This document shows, one piece after another, positions 16,205 to 24,312 of a stretch of 36,680 bases of DNA; position 1 is the first letter of the stretch; each line of letters opens with the position of its first letter. The stretch is from Chlorobiales bacterium (lineage in GTDB: Bacteria > Bacteroidota > Chlorobiia > Chlorobiales > Chlorobiaceae). The stretch is from contig JAKSDC010000197.1 in assembly GCA_022360275.1 (NCBI GenBank), positions 1 through 36,680 of the forward strand. Direction: 5' to 3'. The notes beneath the pieces were generated by a model. It did not search any database. It was not told where the DNA came from and saw only the letters and a program-made list of their open reading frames with translations. The translations under genes were made by a program, and so were the position numbers.

Positions 16205-17002
16205 ATGCGAGCAGATTCAGCAATAACCGACAATACTGTAACCATAACATCGAGCCGCAACCTTGGGCCCGACGTTTCGCTTATAACCTTTCGCTGCCCG
16301 CAGATCGCAAAAAACGCGAGACCCGGCAATTTTGTCAACATCAAAATCAGTCCGCAAAACCAACCGCTTCTGAGGAGGCCTTTTTCGATTCATAACGTCG
16401 AAAGCGACACGGTTGAAATCATGGCGAAATCTGTCGGCTGTGGCACGACACTACTTTGCGGCTCGCCGGTCGGAGCGGAGCTGCAGGTCCTCGGGCCGCT
16501 CGGAAATGCTTTCACCATCGATTCCCCCCGGTTTGAAACCGCTCTGCTGGTTTCCGGCGGCATAGGAACCGCCCCGATGCGCTTTCTTGAAAAAAAGCTT
16601 CACACAGCAGGGAAAAAAGTCTATAATATTATTGGCGGAAGATCCGGTGAGGACGTCCTGACCGAAGGTCTGACAAACTGCTTTATAGCTACAGAAGACG
16701 GTTCGGACGGGTTCAGGGGGACGGCCATTGATCTTCTGGAGGAAAGGTTTGCCTTTTTTTCCGAATCCGGCCCTGTAAAAGCCTTTTCCTGCGGCCCGAA
16801 TCCCATGCTTAAAGCGTTTGCAGCATTCTGTCAAAAAAACAACCTGCCCTGTGAAGCGTCACTTGAATCGATCATGGGCTGCGGTATCGGCATTTGTTAC
16901 GGATGCACCGTAGAACTTAAAAACATTTCCGGCAGCGGAACATCGACGATACTGCTTTGCCAGGACGGACCTGTTATCGACGTTTCAAGACTTTTATTCT
17001 GA
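16205..17002 (+). CDS. pyrK: Dihydroorotate dehydrogenase electron-transfer subunit
   Basis: 265 aa. PyrK carries FAD and a 2Fe-2S cluster and passes electrons from PyrD (class 1B) to NAD+ in pyrimidine synthesis. The FAD-binding part has PLLRRPFSIHNVES and VGCGTTLLCG. The NAD part has LLVSGGIGTAPMRFLEKKL. The iron-sulfur ligands are C226-X4-C231-X2-C234-X17-C252 in MGCGIGICYGC and LLCQDGPV. This spacing is typical of PyrK rather than of other FNR-like reductases. pyrD is not adjacent, which is unusual for class 1B systems and leaves a role with another partner possible. The start ATG has no clear Shine-Dalgarno. Confidence 0.9.
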   Translation: MRADSAITDNTVTITSSRNLGPDVSLITFRCPQIAKNARPGNFVNIKISPQNQPLLRRPFSIHNVESDTVEIMAKSVGCGTTLLCGSPVGAELQVLGPLGNAFTIDSPRFETALLVSGGIGTAPMRFLEKKLHTAGKKVYNIIGGRSGEDVLTEGLTNCFIATEDGSDGFRGTAIDLLEERFAFFSESGPVKAFSCGPNPMLKAFAAFCQKNNLPCEASLESIMGCGIGICYGCTVELKNISGSGTSTILLCQDGPVIDVSRLLF

Positions 17003-17034
17003 TTTTTCCATCACCCTAAGATACCTTTACAATT

Positions 17035-17499
17035 ATGGCACGTGGACTCAACAAAGCAATGCTCATAGGACATCTCGGCAATGACCCTGAAATGCGCGTG
17101 ACCGCCTCAGGCCAGTCTGTTGTCAACTTCACTCTTGCCACCAATGAAAGTTTCAGAGACAGCAGCGGCAACATGCAGGAAAGAACCGAGTGGCACCGTA
17201 TCGTCGCCTGGGGAAAACTTGCCGAAATCTGCAGCCAGTATCTGAAAAAAGGGCGCCAGGTTTACGTAGAAGGAAGATTGCAGACCAGGAGCTGGGAGGA
17301 CAGCAAAACCGGAGAAAAACGATACACCACCGAAATCATCTGCTCGGACATGCAGATGCTCGGATCGGGCAGAGATCAGGGTTACGAGAACAACTCTTCA
17401 TTCCAGCAGCCTCCTGCCCAGCAAAACAGCTTAAAGGATGATACCCCAAACCAGGGTGGAAACATGTCCGAAACGGAAAAAGATGATCTGCCGTTTTGA
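17035..17499 (+). CDS. ssb: Single-stranded DNA-binding protein
   Basis: 154 aa. The OB-fold (residues about 1-110) begins LNKAMLIGHLGNDPEMRVTA and contains the typical NFTLATNESF, TEWHRIVAWGKLAEI and GRQVYVEGRLQTRSWED strands. A Gln/Asn-rich flexible linker follows. The acidic tip ends EKDDLPF, the conserved peptide that recruits partners such as RecO, PriA and HolC. It lies 32 bp after pyrK and 79 bp before holA, all in one direction. Confidence 0.97.
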   Translation: MARGLNKAMLIGHLGNDPEMRVTASGQSVVNFTLATNESFRDSSGNMQERTEWHRIVAWGKLAEICSQYLKKGRQVYVEGRLQTRSWEDSKTGEKRYTTEIICSDMQMLGSGRDQGYENNSSFQQPPAQQNSLKDDTPNQGGNMSETEKDDLPF

Positions 17500-17578
17500 A
17501 TGAAGCAGGAATCCTGAATCATGAAGTCAGAATAAATCAGGGGAAACGCTGCACAGGTAAAAAGCATCAATTCCTGCA

Positions 17579-18625
17579 ATGAAAAAACTTCAGAAGGAAA
17601 TCGCATCGGGAGACATTGCCCCGGTATATTTTTTTCACGGCCCCGAAAGCTTTCTGAAAGAGGAGCTTGCCGATTACATCCGGAAACATGCCTTTCCTTC
17701 CGAAGAGGAAGCCGCCCTCAACACGACAGTTGTTTACGGTCAGGACTCCTTTCTTGGCGACATAGTATCCAGAGCATCGGAATTCCCTATGTTCACAACC
17801 AGGAAAGTGATGATTGTCAAACAGTTTGAAAAAGTCAAAAAACAGGGCTCGAAAGATAAGCAGAAACAGCACCTCGAACAGTTTCTTCGATACCTCCAAA
17901 ATCCGGCCGACTCAACGATACTCATCCTCGATACAGACCAGGTTGACAAAAAGGATATGCAGAAACCTCTTTTCAGGGAGCTGCAGCCTTTCCGCTGCGA
18001 TTTCCCTCTGATTAAAAACCCTGATGTTTTTGCTTCCGAACGAGCTCTTCAACATGGCTGGGAATTCGAACCTGAAGCCCTCAAAGCGTTCAGCGCCTAT
18101 ATACACTCTTCCGCACGGGAAATTGCAAGGGAGACCGAAAAGCTCATCATGTACGCCTCGTCCCGAAGCGATAAAAAACGCATCGCCAGCTCCGATGTGT
18201 ATGAATGCGTGGGCATATCAAAACAATACAACGTCTTCGAACTCGAAAAAGCCCTCGCCGGGAAAAACCTGAGACTCTGCAGCGGTATCTCCCTGATGAT
18301 CATGGAGAGAGAAGGACAAAAAGAAGGTCTCATGAACATCATCCGCTACCTCACGACCTTCTACATCAGGATCTGGAAACTTCACTCGCCCGAAACCCGC
18401 AGATTGCCTCTTGGCGAAATAGCGAAAATGCTCGGCATGTACGGCAAGCAAGAGTATTTCGCAAAAAACTACCGGCAGTATGCAACAAGATTCTCCCTGC
18501 AGGAAACCGAGCGAGCGATACTCGCGCTGCAGCAGACCGATGCAGCCCTGAAAGGACTTGAAGCTTATCCTGATGAAAAGTTTCTTCTCCTTCGCTTGAT
18601 GCAGACATTATTAAGTCAAAAGTAA
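17579..18625 (+). CDS. holA: DNA polymerase III delta subunit
   Basis: 348 aa, the clamp-loader delta subunit that opens the beta clamp. The N-terminus KLQKEIASGDIAPVYFFHGP with ESFLKEELADYIR is the characteristic beginning. REFPMFT-like SEFPMFTTRKVMIVKQFEKV follows, as in DnaX-like AAA folds that have lost ATP-binding residues. The C-terminal domain carries YNVFELEKALAGKN and a helical collar. The last three codons (Ser-Gln-Lys) and the stop lie inside a heptamer-like repeat, so the repeat may have set the end of the gene. Confidence 0.92.
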   Translation: MKKLQKEIASGDIAPVYFFHGPESFLKEELADYIRKHAFPSEEEAALNTTVVYGQDSFLGDIVSRASEFPMFTTRKVMIVKQFEKVKKQGSKDKQKQHLEQFLRYLQNPADSTILILDTDQVDKKDMQKPLFRELQPFRCDFPLIKNPDVFASERALQHGWEFEPEALKAFSAYIHSSAREIARETEKLIMYASSRSDKKRIASSDVYECVGISKQYNVFELEKALAGKNLRLCSGISLMIMEREGQKEGLMNIIRYLTTFYIRIWKLHSPETRRLPLGEIAKMLGMYGKQEYFAKNYRQYATRFSLQETERAILALQQTDAALKGLEAYPDEKFLLLRLMQTLLSQK

Positions 18626-18715
18626 AAGGTCAAAAGTCAAAATTGAACAGAAAAACCGCACTTTATTCAAAGCTGCTTTTTTACTTTTGCCCTTTGCCTT
18701 TCGACTTTTGCCTTT
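18614..18715. repeat. Heptamer-type AAAAGTC/AAAGGCA repeats in two opposed arms
   Basis: The left arm (18614-18642) is made of 7-mers like AGTCAAA, AGTAAAA, GGTCAAA, AGTCAAA. The right arm (18678-18715) carries CTTTTGC, CCTTTGC, CTTTCGA, CTTTTGC, the same type in opposite orientation. CAAAAGTAAAA (18617-18627) is fully complementary to TTTTACTTTTG (18679-18689), so a long stem with a 51-nt loop can form between the convergent holA and SDR genes. Confidence 0.7.
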
Positions 18716-18717
18716 AT

Positions 18718-19713
18718 TCACAGCCATCCCTGCTCCTTGTACCATGCAATAGTACTGCGCATTCCTTCTTCAAGAGACACCGATGCAGTAAACCCGAGCC
18801 GGCGTTTGGCCTTATCGGGAGAGCAAACCCAATAATCCTGCACCATCTCAGTAACTTTGTCCCGACTGAGAAAGCCAGCCCGCCCGGTAATCGAGCTTAT
18901 GAAGCCCGCCATATGCCCTAAAAATCTCATCAACGGCTTCGGCAAAGAAATCTTCCTGACATTTTCCACTCCAAGCTCCCTGGCGGCAGCTGACGAAAGC
19001 TCATCCCATGAGTACCCTTTCGGCGAGGTGATGAAGTAGGTTTGACCAACTCCTGCAAGCGATTCGGCAGCCATGACAATGCCGCGAACAAGATCATCGA
19101 CATACACAAGGCTCAAACGCTGTACACCGATGTCACCCGCCGCAACCACCAGCCCTTTTTTGAGCAATTGCAGAAACTGCAGCACATCCTTGTCGCCCGG
19201 ACCGTATACAGCCGGCGGCCGCACAATGGTGACGGATGGCGCACCTTTGCCGGAAAGACAAATCTTTTCAGCTTCGAGCTTGCTTTTGCCATAGATACTG
19301 ACCGGCTTCGGAATCGCCTCCTCCCCGATACCCGGATCGGGATTATCCGCAGGACCTGCCGCAGCAAGCGACGACACCAGCACAAAACGCTGCAGACCGG
19401 GATTTACCTCTCTAATGACCTGCATCAACTCTTTTACCGGCAGAACGTTTCCTTCATAGAAACCCTTCTCATCTATTGACTTTGTCACGCCCGCAAGGTG
19501 GATGACAATATCTATACCCTGTAGGGCGTTTCGAAGCGACTCCGGATCATCATAGCGAGCCCTGCATACCTCCACCTGCATTGACGAGACCTTGCCGACA
19601 TCGCTTTCCGGCCGTAAAAGCACCCTGACCTTATCATTCCTTTTTTTCAGGTAATCGACAAGAACCGTCCCAATAAACCCCGTCGCACCGGTAACCAGAA
19701 AGTTATACCCCAT
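18718..19713 (-). CDS. NAD-dependent epimerase/dehydratase (extended SDR), divergent from the Spt-like gene
   Basis: 331 aa. Rossmann motif GATGFIG (residues about 8-14), catalytic Ser in VLVSSLAAAGP, and Tyr-Lys in SIYGKSKLEAEKI (YxxxK). The C-terminal part has VRPPAVYGPGDKDVLQF and a hydrophobic region near GHMAGFISSITGRAGFLSRD, fitting membrane association or a lipid substrate. The family includes sugar epimerases, 3-beta-HSD-like enzymes and the 3-ketosphinganine reductase CerR of Caulobacter, itself annotated as an epimerase. Its divergent neighbour is serine-palmitoyltransferase-like, so a lipid reductase role is plausible but unproved. ATG start. Confidence 0.87.
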   Translation of the reverse strand: MGYNFLVTGATGFIGTVLVDYLKKRNDKVRVLLRPESDVGKVSSMQVEVCRARYDDPESLRNALQGIDIVIHLAGVTKSIDEKGFYEGNVLPVKELMQVIREVNPGLQRFVLVSSLAAAGPADNPDPGIGEEAIPKPVSIYGKSKLEAEKICLSGKGAPSVTIVRPPAVYGPGDKDVLQFLQLLKKGLVVAAGDIGVQRLSLVYVDDLVRGIVMAAESLAGVGQTYFITSPKGYSWDELSSAAARELGVENVRKISLPKPLMRFLGHMAGFISSITGRAGFLSRDKVTEMVQDYWVCSPDKAKRRLGFTASVSLEEGMRSTIAWYKEQGWL

Positions 19714-19979
19714 GAGAGCGATGTATCGTTTGATGTAAAAGGTTCAACAGCACTTCTATCCCGAATCCTCACGGTCGAGAGCGCCGCCAGGGATATCCCT
19801 GCCCCAAAAAAGAAGATACTGCTTCCAAAAAAAGCAAAATTTTTAATACATTCATTTTCTAACTTGTTATGCGAAAGTTTCATATTCCCATGGAATCCCT
19901 GACTTCCTCGTTTTAACGATAGAACAGAAAATTTTCCGGCTCACCAGAAGCCGTCATACTGAAGCAAATATTCAGTCCT

Positions 19980-21182
19980 GTGAACACACGCAAAGACCTT
20001 TTCAGGAAGTGCTACGATTTTACTCTCGCCGATGAAATAAAAGCATTAGGCATATACCCTTTCTTTCATCCTATCGAAGAAACCGAAGGCCCGGTTGTTT
20101 CATTTGCCGGCAGAAAACTTATCATGGCAGGCTCAAACAACTACCTTGGACTGACTGCCGACGAACGAGTCAAGGAAGCTTCGATCAGTGCCATCAGAAA
20201 ATATGGCACAAGCTGCTCCGGCTCCCGATACATGACCGGGACCGTCAATTTGCATATAGAGCTTGAAGAAAAACTTGCCGATTTCTTTGAAAAAGAGCGC
20301 TGCCTGCTTTTCAGTACCGGTTACCAGACCGGTCAGGGTGTTATTCCGACACTTGTCCAGCGCGGAGAGTACGTTATATGTGACAAGGATAACCATGCAA
20401 GCCTTGTAGCCGCATCTATCATGGCTGTCGGGCAGTCTGCAAAGTTCGTTCGCTACGCCCACAACTCGATGGAAGACCTGGAAAAAGCATTGCAGACAAT
20501 CCCGGACGATGCCGGAAAACTCATTGTTGCCGACGGAGTATTTTCCGTATCAGGCGAAATTGTCGAATTGCCGAGACTTGTCGAACTTGCGAAAGAATAC
20601 GGTGCCAGAATACTGCTCGATGATGCCCATGCTGTCGGTGTTATCGGACGTAACGGACGAGGGACCCCTTCGGAGTTCAACCTCGTTGACCAGGTTGACC
20701 TGATGATGGGAACATTTTCAAAAACATTCGGCTCGCTCGGAGGCTATGTTGTCGGGGAACGCGATGTCATCAATTACATCAAGCACAATGCCTCGTCCCT
20801 GATTTTCAGTGCGTCACCGACACCGGCAAGTGTTGCAGCCGTACTCACATCACTGGAAATCCTTAAAAGCGAACCCGAGTTGATCGAAAGGCTGATAGTC
20901 AATACCGACTATGTCCGCCAGGGTCTTGCGGCAGAAGGCTTCAAACTCATGCCCTCCCGCACGGCCATTGTATCCGTCATCATCGGCGAACAGATGAAAA
21001 CCATGGTGTTCTGGAAAAAGCTTTTCGACGCGGGCGTCTATGTCAACGCGTTTATCCGGCCAGGCGTCATGCCGGGCCATGAAGCCCTCAGAACAAGTTT
21101 CATGGCGACCCACGAAAAGGCACAGCTCGACAAGGTGATTACCGAGTTCAGTACCATAGGCAAAGAACTCGGGGTCATCTGA
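19980..21182 (+). CDS. Alpha-oxoamine synthase, serine-palmitoyltransferase-like
   Basis: 400 aa PLP enzyme of fold type I. Its N-terminal GIYPFFHPIEE and AGSNNYLGLTADERVKEA are typical of bacterial Spt and KBL/BioF relatives. PLP contacts are His139 (KDNHAS), the Asp of LLDDAHAVGVIG (214) and the Schiff-base Lys248 in GTFSKTFGS. The GTSCSGSRYMTGT stretch is shared across the family. The family condenses an amino acid with an acyl-CoA or acyl-ACP. The GIYPFF beginning favours Spt (Ser plus palmitoyl) over BioF or KBL, but substrate cannot be fixed from sequence. The start is a GTG; no in-frame ATG exists before the conserved core. No bioF-type neighbours (bioA, bioD, bioB) are present. Confidence 0.85.
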   Translation: MNTRKDLFRKCYDFTLADEIKALGIYPFFHPIEETEGPVVSFAGRKLIMAGSNNYLGLTADERVKEASISAIRKYGTSCSGSRYMTGTVNLHIELEEKLADFFEKERCLLFSTGYQTGQGVIPTLVQRGEYVICDKDNHASLVAASIMAVGQSAKFVRYAHNSMEDLEKALQTIPDDAGKLIVADGVFSVSGEIVELPRLVELAKEYGARILLDDAHAVGVIGRNGRGTPSEFNLVDQVDLMMGTFSKTFGSLGGYVVGERDVINYIKHNASSLIFSASPTPASVAAVLTSLEILKSEPELIERLIVNTDYVRQGLAAEGFKLMPSRTAIVSVIIGEQMKTMVFWKKLFDAGVYVNAFIRPGVMPGHEALRTSFMATHEKAQLDKVITEFSTIGKELGVI

Positions 21183-21261
21183 GCCCTTCCTGCCGCAAAA
21201 ACTCCCTTGTGCTCCCTACCCGCCGGTACGCAAAAAAACACCGGTAGAAGAAGTGAAGTAA

Positions 21262-21302
21262 GAAAACCCCTCATAAATAATGCGGTATTTATTGCGGTTT
21301 TC
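21262..21302. terminator. Two-tier hairpin between the Spt-like and TonB receptor genes
   Basis: GAAAACC (21262-21268) pairs with GGTTTTC (21296-21302), and inside it ATAAATA (21273-21279) pairs with TATTTAT (21286-21292) over a 6-nt loop. No proper T-tract follows. It may end the upstream gene's mRNA or be part of the receptor's leader. Confidence 0.4.
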
Positions 21303-21398
21303 TTAAAATTCTGATAGATTTTCGATTGGCCGTACATTTTTTTCCTGCAAAACAGCTGCAGGATGTTGTTTTAGTAACATTCCTAACTACAGAACGTC

Positions 21399-23975
21399 AT
21401 GGAAACCAAGCATTACCAGACGCTCCCCCTTGCACGTTTTTTTCTCTCCGCTCTCATGCTGATCTTCCTGTTCGCGCCTTTTCCTGCAGAGGCGGCGGAT
21501 CCAGGATCACTGAAAGGTAAAATCACCGACAAAACCGATGACGAAGCGGTCATCGGCGCTTCGGTCATGCTCGAGAACACAACCCTCGGCGCGGCATCCG
21601 ACATCGAAGGAAACTACATGATTCAGAATATTCCTGCAGGAACCTACCAGCTCAAGGTGAATGCCTTAGGCTACGCGCCTTTTTTCCAGACAATTACTAT
21701 CAATCCCGGTCAAACAACCACCCTCAACCCGCAGCTCGATCAGACAACCGTCATGGCTTCCGAGATTATTGTCGGCGCAGCGCTTTACAAGCAGGACAGG
21801 CTCGAGGTTCCCGTAACGGTATCCATCGTAACCGATGAGGAAATCAAAGAGGAGCCCAACCCGAGTCTCGACGAAGTTATCGAAGACGTCCCTGGCGTCA
21901 ACGTCAACCGTTCCGCCGGCTATGGAACTTCGACGGTACAGATCCGCGGCTCGAACACCTTCCAGGGCGGCGCAATCGGCACCCGTGTACAGGGCCTTTA
22001 TGACGGCTTTCCTCTCAACACGCCGACAACGGGAGAAGTTGTCTGGTCAAACGTCAACATGAACGCCGCAGACAAGGTTGAGGTTTTGAAAGGCGCTGCT
22101 GCCACCCTTTACGGATCGGGAGCAATGGGTGGTGTTGTCAATGTATTCGGCAGCTTGCCGGAAAAATTCGAAGTTACGGCAGGTGCAAGCGGCGGGTTTT
22201 ATGATGGAACCCCTGATAGCGACAAGAGTGAATATCGTAAAAACTTCACACCTTGGCTGTGGAGCAGTTATGTCGGTATCGGCAACAAAACAGACAAGCT
22301 GAACTATAGCCTGATTTATTCGCACGGTGAAGATGACGGCTACAGGGAGAACACCTGGTCCAGCCTTGACGATGTCAAGCTGAAAGCACGTTACGACATC
22401 AACTCCGACCAGTATATTCAACTCACCTCTTTTTACAACGAAACAAGAGGAGGCTATCCCAGTACATGGCCATACACAGCCGATATCGATTTCATGTTTC
22501 TTCTTCCCACATATGAAGATGTTGACGTAGGAGTAACATTTAATCCTTTGACTCAGTTCGCGTACGATGCTGTTGATTCAGTTTATGTTGACGACACAAT
22601 TAAACGCAAAAATGCGTTGGTTGGTCTGAACTATGTCAACCTCCTGAGTGACGATCTCAGCTTGGATGCGCGACTGTACTATACATACAATAGAACCCGC
22701 ATCGATTACAATCCAACAGATGTACCTCAAATATTTGGATTCGATTACCTGACATATTTCGAAAACCCTGTTCCTGGAGATGATCCAATACCTGGATTTC
22801 CGGCCTTCCTGGCTATCTACGACCGTGATCCGGGAGAGTTCAATGAAACCAAATCCAACCGATATGGCGCAGGCTTCAAGCTCGACTGGCGAGCAAGCGA
22901 CAAGCATCGTTTGCTGTTCGGCGTCGATGGTAACATTGTCGACGTGCAGTCAACCCAGTATGTGGCGGACCTGCCGGAAGAAGGCCAACTCGGCGATACT
23001 CAGGAAAAGAATATTGCCTTCTTTCTTCAGGATGAATTCAAGATGACCGACCGCTTGACCGCGCTGTTTTCCGTGCGCTATGACTGGAGCGGTATCGATG
23101 CTGATAATGTTACCTATCTTGATTATGAAGCGGTTCTTGACAGCCCTTTATACCCTGCTGGAGCCCCTGAAGAAACTGCTAAAATTGAACACCCCTCCGT
23201 TGACGCCATCAGTCCACGTATCGCACTCAATTACAAGGCAACCGATGACATGAGCTTCCGTGCCTCCTGGGGTAAGAGTTTCCGAGCGCCAACGTTAGCC
23301 GAACGATTTGTTCGTGATGCCGGTCTTTTTTTAGGCATCCCGAATCCTGAAATCAACAAGGAAACCATGACCGCTTACGAAATCGGCATGTTCAAACAGT
23401 TTTCCGACAAGGTGTCGTTTGACCTTGCAGCTTACATCAACGATTACGATAATCTTATCGAATCAAGAAACCTGAACCCCAATTACTGGCCGATTCTGTT
23501 CCAGTACCAGAACGTAGCCAAGGCACGGATCTGGGGTATCGAGACCAGTCTGAATGTACAACCGAACCCTGACTGGAACCTGATCTTCGCCTATGCTTAT
23601 ATGAATGCAAAAGACAAGGGTGACGAAGGCAGTTCGCTTGCAGGAGAACTAAACCCGGATCCCGACTGGCTGGCCTATCGCCCGGAGCATACCGCGTCTA
23701 TCAACGCCATGTGGCAAGCAACCGGTAGACTGAACCTGTTCACAAAGGGGCGGTATGTCAGCAAATATAAAGCCGTCAGTTCCTATCCGAATCCCGACGG
23801 CGACAACTATCCCGGAGGATTTATTGTCTTCGATGCCGGTGTAAAATATAAACTCACGGACAACCTGACCGGCTCATTCCTTTGCAAGAACATCACAAAC
23901 GAGCAGTACGAAGAAGCCGAATGGTTCCGTTCTCCAAACAGAAGTTTCATTGTCGGACTTGATTTCGTCTACTGA
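21399..23975 (+). CDS. TonB-dependent outer-membrane receptor
   Basis: 858 aa. A signal peptide (residues 1 to about 33; hydrophobic core LSALMLIFLFAPF, cleavage near AEAA) is followed by a carboxypeptidase-regulatory-like domain (about 36-115; GKITDKTDDEAVIGASVMLE, DIEGNYMIQNIPAGTYQL), common in Bacteroidetes/Chlorobi receptors. The plug domain (about 130-250) has DEVIEDVPGVNVNR, VQIRGS and KVEVLKGAAATLYGSGAMGG. The rest is a 22-strand-type beta barrel with aromatic girdles, and the protein ends in Phe-Val-Tyr as outer-membrane barrels do. The ligand is unknown: siderophore, cobalamin or another metal complex. It lies beside the bchS gene, separated by a terminator. No cobalamin riboswitch was recognised in its 216-bp leader. 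Confidence 0.92.
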   Translation: METKHYQTLPLARFFLSALMLIFLFAPFPAEAADPGSLKGKITDKTDDEAVIGASVMLENTTLGAASDIEGNYMIQNIPAGTYQLKVNALGYAPFFQTITINPGQTTTLNPQLDQTTVMASEIIVGAALYKQDRLEVPVTVSIVTDEEIKEEPNPSLDEVIEDVPGVNVNRSAGYGTSTVQIRGSNTFQGGAIGTRVQGLYDGFPLNTPTTGEVVWSNVNMNAADKVEVLKGAAATLYGSGAMGGVVNVFGSLPEKFEVTAGASGGFYDGTPDSDKSEYRKNFTPWLWSSYVGIGNKTDKLNYSLIYSHGEDDGYRENTWSSLDDVKLKARYDINSDQYIQLTSFYNETRGGYPSTWPYTADIDFMFLLPTYEDVDVGVTFNPLTQFAYDAVDSVYVDDTIKRKNALVGLNYVNLLSDDLSLDARLYYTYNRTRIDYNPTDVPQIFGFDYLTYFENPVPGDDPIPGFPAFLAIYDRDPGEFNETKSNRYGAGFKLDWRASDKHRLLFGVDGNIVDVQSTQYVADLPEEGQLGDTQEKNIAFFLQDEFKMTDRLTALFSVRYDWSGIDADNVTYLDYEAVLDSPLYPAGAPEETAKIEHPSVDAISPRIALNYKATDDMSFRASWGKSFRAPTLAERFVRDAGLFLGIPNPEINKETMTAYEIGMFKQFSDKVSFDLAAYINDYDNLIESRNLNPNYWPILFQYQNVAKARIWGIETSLNVQPNPDWNLIFAYAYMNAKDKGDEGSSLAGELNPDPDWLAYRPEHTASINAMWQATGRLNLFTKGRYVSKYKAVSSYPNPDGDNYPGGFIVFDAGVKYKLTDNLTGSFLCKNITNEQYEEAEWFRSPNRSFIVGLDFVY

Positions 23976-24006
23976 GACACCCAAGCCATTACAAACGTGA
24001 AAACTA

Positions 24007-24053
24007 AAAGCCGTCCCGTAAATCCACCTACAAATACGGGACGGCTTTTTTTG
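24007..24053 (+). terminator. Terminator of the TonB receptor gene
   Basis: AAAAGCCGTCCCGTA (24007-24021) is perfectly complementary to TACGGGACGGCTTTT (24036-24050), with a 14-nt loop and a run of T after it. A textbook intrinsic terminator, 32 bp past the stop codon. Confidence 0.93.
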
Positions 24054-24061
24054 TTCATCAA

Positions 24062-24178
24062 GAGAATATCGGTCCCGCGCTCTTCTGCAAGAACATCACA
24101 AACGAACAGTACGAAGAAGCCGAGTGGTTTCGGGCTCCAGGAAGAAGCGTCATTTTCGGTGTTAATCCCGCTTATTAA
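24062..24178 (+). pseudogene. 3' remnant of a second TonB-dependent receptor
   Basis: This stretch encodes FCKNITNEQYEEAEWFR and then a divergent 14-residue end before a TAA (24176-24178). The intact receptor upstream has the same 17 residues (with Leu before Cys) at its own C-terminus. At DNA level the block from the Cys codon (24086) matches 23883 onward at 44 of 47 bases, all three changes being synonymous. Weaker resemblance reaches back to about 24062, where ENIGPAL corresponds to DNLTGSF. No start codon or barrel precedes it. It ends in Ala-Tyr and is followed by its own terminator. It is best read as the tail of a lost tandem receptor. Confidence 0.85.
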
Positions 24179-24208
24179 CTCCCTTTGTTATAACATCTCC
24201 CCTGTCAA

Positions 24209-24241
24209 CAAGCCCCCCATCAAAAGGGGCTTGTTTGTTTT
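24209..24241 (+). terminator. Terminator after the receptor remnant
   Basis: CAAGCCCC (24209-24216) pairs with GGGGCTTG (24226-24233), followed by TTTGTTTT. It lies 30 bp past the remnant's stop, where a full receptor gene would have ended. Confidence 0.85.
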
Positions 24242-24268
24242 ACTATTCTCCAAACTATTATTACATTT

Positions 24269-24286
24269 GGTATTCCTGAAAATACC
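24269..24286. promoter_or_regulatory. Inverted repeat upstream of bchS
   Basis: GGTATT (24269-24274) and AATACC (24281-24286) are 6-bp arms around 6 nt, ending 26 bp before the bchS ATG. It could be an operator or a leader hairpin. No regulator can be assigned. Confidence 0.35.
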
Positions 24287-24312
24287 TTAACCAATGCTGA
24301 CTTTCGTTTCCT

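Noticed and set aside
19647..19883. 78-aa minus-strand frame with a hydrophobic stretch between the SDR and Spt-like genes
   Set aside because: It overlaps the SDR start in another frame, has no translation signal, and its second half is shadow sequence.
21183..21398. Cobalamin riboswitch in front of the TonB receptor
   Set aside because: No B12-box-like conserved sequence was found; only a simple hairpin is present.
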